From contig DRPD01000182.1 in assembly GCA_011374735.1 (NCBI GenBank), forward strand, positions 1-7,063: a stretch of DNA of 7,063 bases, read 5' to 3'. This document shows, in pieces, positions 6,734 through 7,063 of this stretch. Numbering within the stretch: position 1 is the first letter of the stretch; each line of letters opens with the position of its first letter. The notes below the pieces were generated by a model. The model did not search any database and had not been told where the DNA came from. It worked only from the letters and a program-made list of their open reading frames with translations. The DNA comes from Thermopetrobacter sp. (GTDB lineage: Bacteria; Pseudomonadota; Alphaproteobacteria; Rhizobiales; Aestuariivirgaceae). The translations under genes and the position numbers were made by a program.

Positions 6734-6751
6734 TTTTGCGCCTTTTGCGCC
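6734..6751. repeat. tandem duplication of a 9-mer
   Basis: TTTTGCGCC occurs twice in perfect tandem at 6734-6742 and 6743-6751, directly before the 15-bp repeat block begins at 6754. Confidence 0.85.
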
Positions 6752-6753
6752 TA

Positions 6754-6813
6754 GACCACGCCAACCTTGACCGCGCCCACCTTGGCCACGCCAACCTTGG
6801 CCACGCCAGCAAG
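6754..6813. repeat. four imperfect 15-bp tandem repeats
   Basis: The units are GACCACGCCAACCTT (6754-6768), GACCGCGCCCACCTT (6769-6783), GGCCACGCCAACCTT (6784-6798) and GGCCACGCCAGCAAG (6799-6813). The last unit is also the first 15 bases of the longer downstream repeat, so the two arrays share a seed and probably arose from one another. Confidence 0.9.
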
Positions 6814-6928
6814 GGGGCACTCATGTCGCACTCCAAGCTTTGACCACGCCAGCAAGGCGAGGGCGCTCATGCCGCAGTCCAAGCTTTGACCACGCCAGCA
6901 AAGCGAGGGCGCTCATGCCGCAGTCCAA
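6799..6928. repeat. three copies of a roughly 46-bp tandem repeat
   Basis: Copy 1 (6799-6841) is 43 bp and the most diverged. Copy 2 (6842-6887) is 46 bp. Copy 3 (6888-6928) matches the first 41 bases of copy 2 with one difference and then runs into an AT-rich island. Each copy starts with [GG/GA]CCACGCCAGCAA and ends in GTCCAA or CTCCAA; copies 1 and 2 continue into AAGCTTT. Forty-six is not a multiple of three, so it is not a repeating protein segment. Confidence 0.9.
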
Positions 6929-6956
6929 TAAGAGAATCTCTTATCTTACAAGATAA
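6915..6956 (+). other. 13-codon ORF with Shine-Dalgarno-like run, possible leader peptide
   Basis: ATG at 6915 opens MPQSNKRISYLTR and stops with TAA at 6954-6956. GAGGG lies five bases before the ATG. The first four codons come from repeat copy 3 and the rest from the AT-rich island, so the ORF ends within the second inverted repeat. Sister ORFs in copies 1 and 2 encode MSHSKL (6823-6843) and MPQSKL (6869-6889). Translation is unproven, and ORFs this short occur by chance. Confidence 0.25.
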
Positions 6957-6957
6957 G
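6928..6957. promoter_or_regulatory. two overlapping inverted repeats in an AT-rich island
   Basis: ATAAGAGAATCTCTTAT (6928-6944) is an 8-bp-arm palindrome with one central base. CTTATCTTACAAGATAAG (6940-6957) has 8-bp arms around AC. They share CTTAT at 6940-6944, so in RNA only one hairpin could form at a time. In DNA the short centres look more like dimeric-protein sites. From 6927 to 6974 only 13 of 48 bases are G or C, in a window that is otherwise strongly GC-rich. Confidence 0.6.
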
Positions 6958-6972
6958 GACTCTTCTTATAAT
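6945..6972 (+). promoter_or_regulatory. candidate sigma70-type promoter facing the window end
   Basis: CTTACA (6945-6950, four of six matches to TTGACA) lies 16 bases from a perfect TATAAT (6967-6972). The -35 element sits inside the second inverted repeat, so a protein bound there would control it. Any gene it serves lies beyond base 7063. AT-rich DNA yields TATAAT by chance, so the call is tentative. Confidence 0.4.
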
Positions 6973-6997
6973 TCTTGGTGGTGTTGGGCGTGGAGGC

Positions 6998-7063
6998 GAG
7001 GGCGAGGCAGGGAGGGTTGGGGGCGAGGCGGGGAGGCGGGGGCGAGGCGGGGAGGTGGGGGCG
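6998..7063. repeat. G-rich 19-bp tandem repeat running off the window
   Basis: GGGGGCGAGGCGGGGAGGC (7019-7037) is repeated at 7038-7056 with one change (final T), and a third copy begins at 7057 and is cut by the window end. A diverged copy occupies about 6998-7018. The plus strand here is almost all G and A, with many runs of three to five G, so G-quadruplex formation is plausible. Confidence 0.85.

Larger units (their letters stand above)
6547..6753. other. non-coding GC-rich spacer with hairpins
   Basis: I see no supportable gene here. The open frames crossing it on both strands are short, lack ribosome-binding sites and show no recognisable domain. Several self-complementary segments are present: CCCCGC (6582-6587) with GCGGGG (6598-6603), CCGCT (6605-6609) with AGCGG (6631-6635), and a larger dyad at 6643-6680. 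None is followed by a T tract. Confidence 0.6.

Noticed and set aside
6613..6843. A 76-codon plus-strand frame whose end reads like pentapeptide repeats (HANLDRAHLGHANLGHASK)
   Set aside because: The 15-bp DNA repeat equals five codons and so mimics an A(N)Lxx pattern, but there are only about four units, no Shine-Dalgarno sequence and a low-complexity Arg-rich front. A real pentapeptide-repeat protein has many more units.
6799..6928. A CRISPR array
   Set aside because: The units abut directly with no unique spacers, differ in length and are only three, and there is no cas gene in the window.
6940..6976. A standard intrinsic terminator in the AT-rich island
   Set aside because: The stem has few G/C pairs and an illegal two-base loop unless opened, and the following T stretch is interrupted. 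A protein site or promoter explains it at least as well.
1..7063. Insertion sequences, transposases, integrases, tRNA or rRNA genes
   Set aside because: No transposase or integrase motifs, no cloverleaf-like segment and no rRNA sequence were recognised on either strand.

Overview
The window reads as chromosomal DNA of a high-GC alphaproteobacterium. The evidence is the strongly G/C-biased third codon positions, a psd-pssA pair overlapping by four bases, an Atm1-type ABC exporter, and small families (GDCCVxC, DUF2259, DUF805) that are familiar in that class. The order or genus cannot be fixed from the sequence alone. Most of the window is ordinary, densely packed housekeeping and accessory sequence. 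The unusual part is the last 517 bases.

Layout. Bases 44-928 (+) encode a patatin-like phospholipase of the RssA/NTE type, followed by a 71-residue cysteine-rich GDCCVxC protein (964-1179, +). Two exported proteins lie on the minus strand: an unrecognised 150-residue protein with four cysteines (1184-1636) and a DUF2259 secreted protein (1716-2423). A full-length Atm1-like ABC exporter (2541-4418, +) converges on a DUF805 membrane protein (4445-4888, -). After a 177-bp divergent spacer comes the phosphatidylethanolamine operon: psd (5066-5764) and pssA (5761-6546).

Function. PssA makes phosphatidylserine from CDP-diacylglycerol and serine. Psd decarboxylates it to phosphatidylethanolamine, so the two genes form one two-step membrane pathway. 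The patatin-like hydrolase also acts on lipids, but it is over 4 kb away with unrelated genes between, so I do not infer a shared system. The exporter probably moves glutathione-linked or metal-related substrates.

The tail (6547-7063) holds no gene I can support. It contains hairpin-forming GC-rich sequence, a tandem 9-mer, four 15-bp repeats, three copies of a roughly 46-bp repeat that each carry a Shine-Dalgarno-like GA-rich run and a tiny ORF, an AT-rich island with two overlapping inverted repeats and a perfect TATAAT, and a G-rich 19-bp tandem repeat that runs off the window end. This is the only stretch where something undescribed might sit. Whether it is a regulatory leader, a repeat family or a promoter for a gene beyond the edge cannot be decided here.
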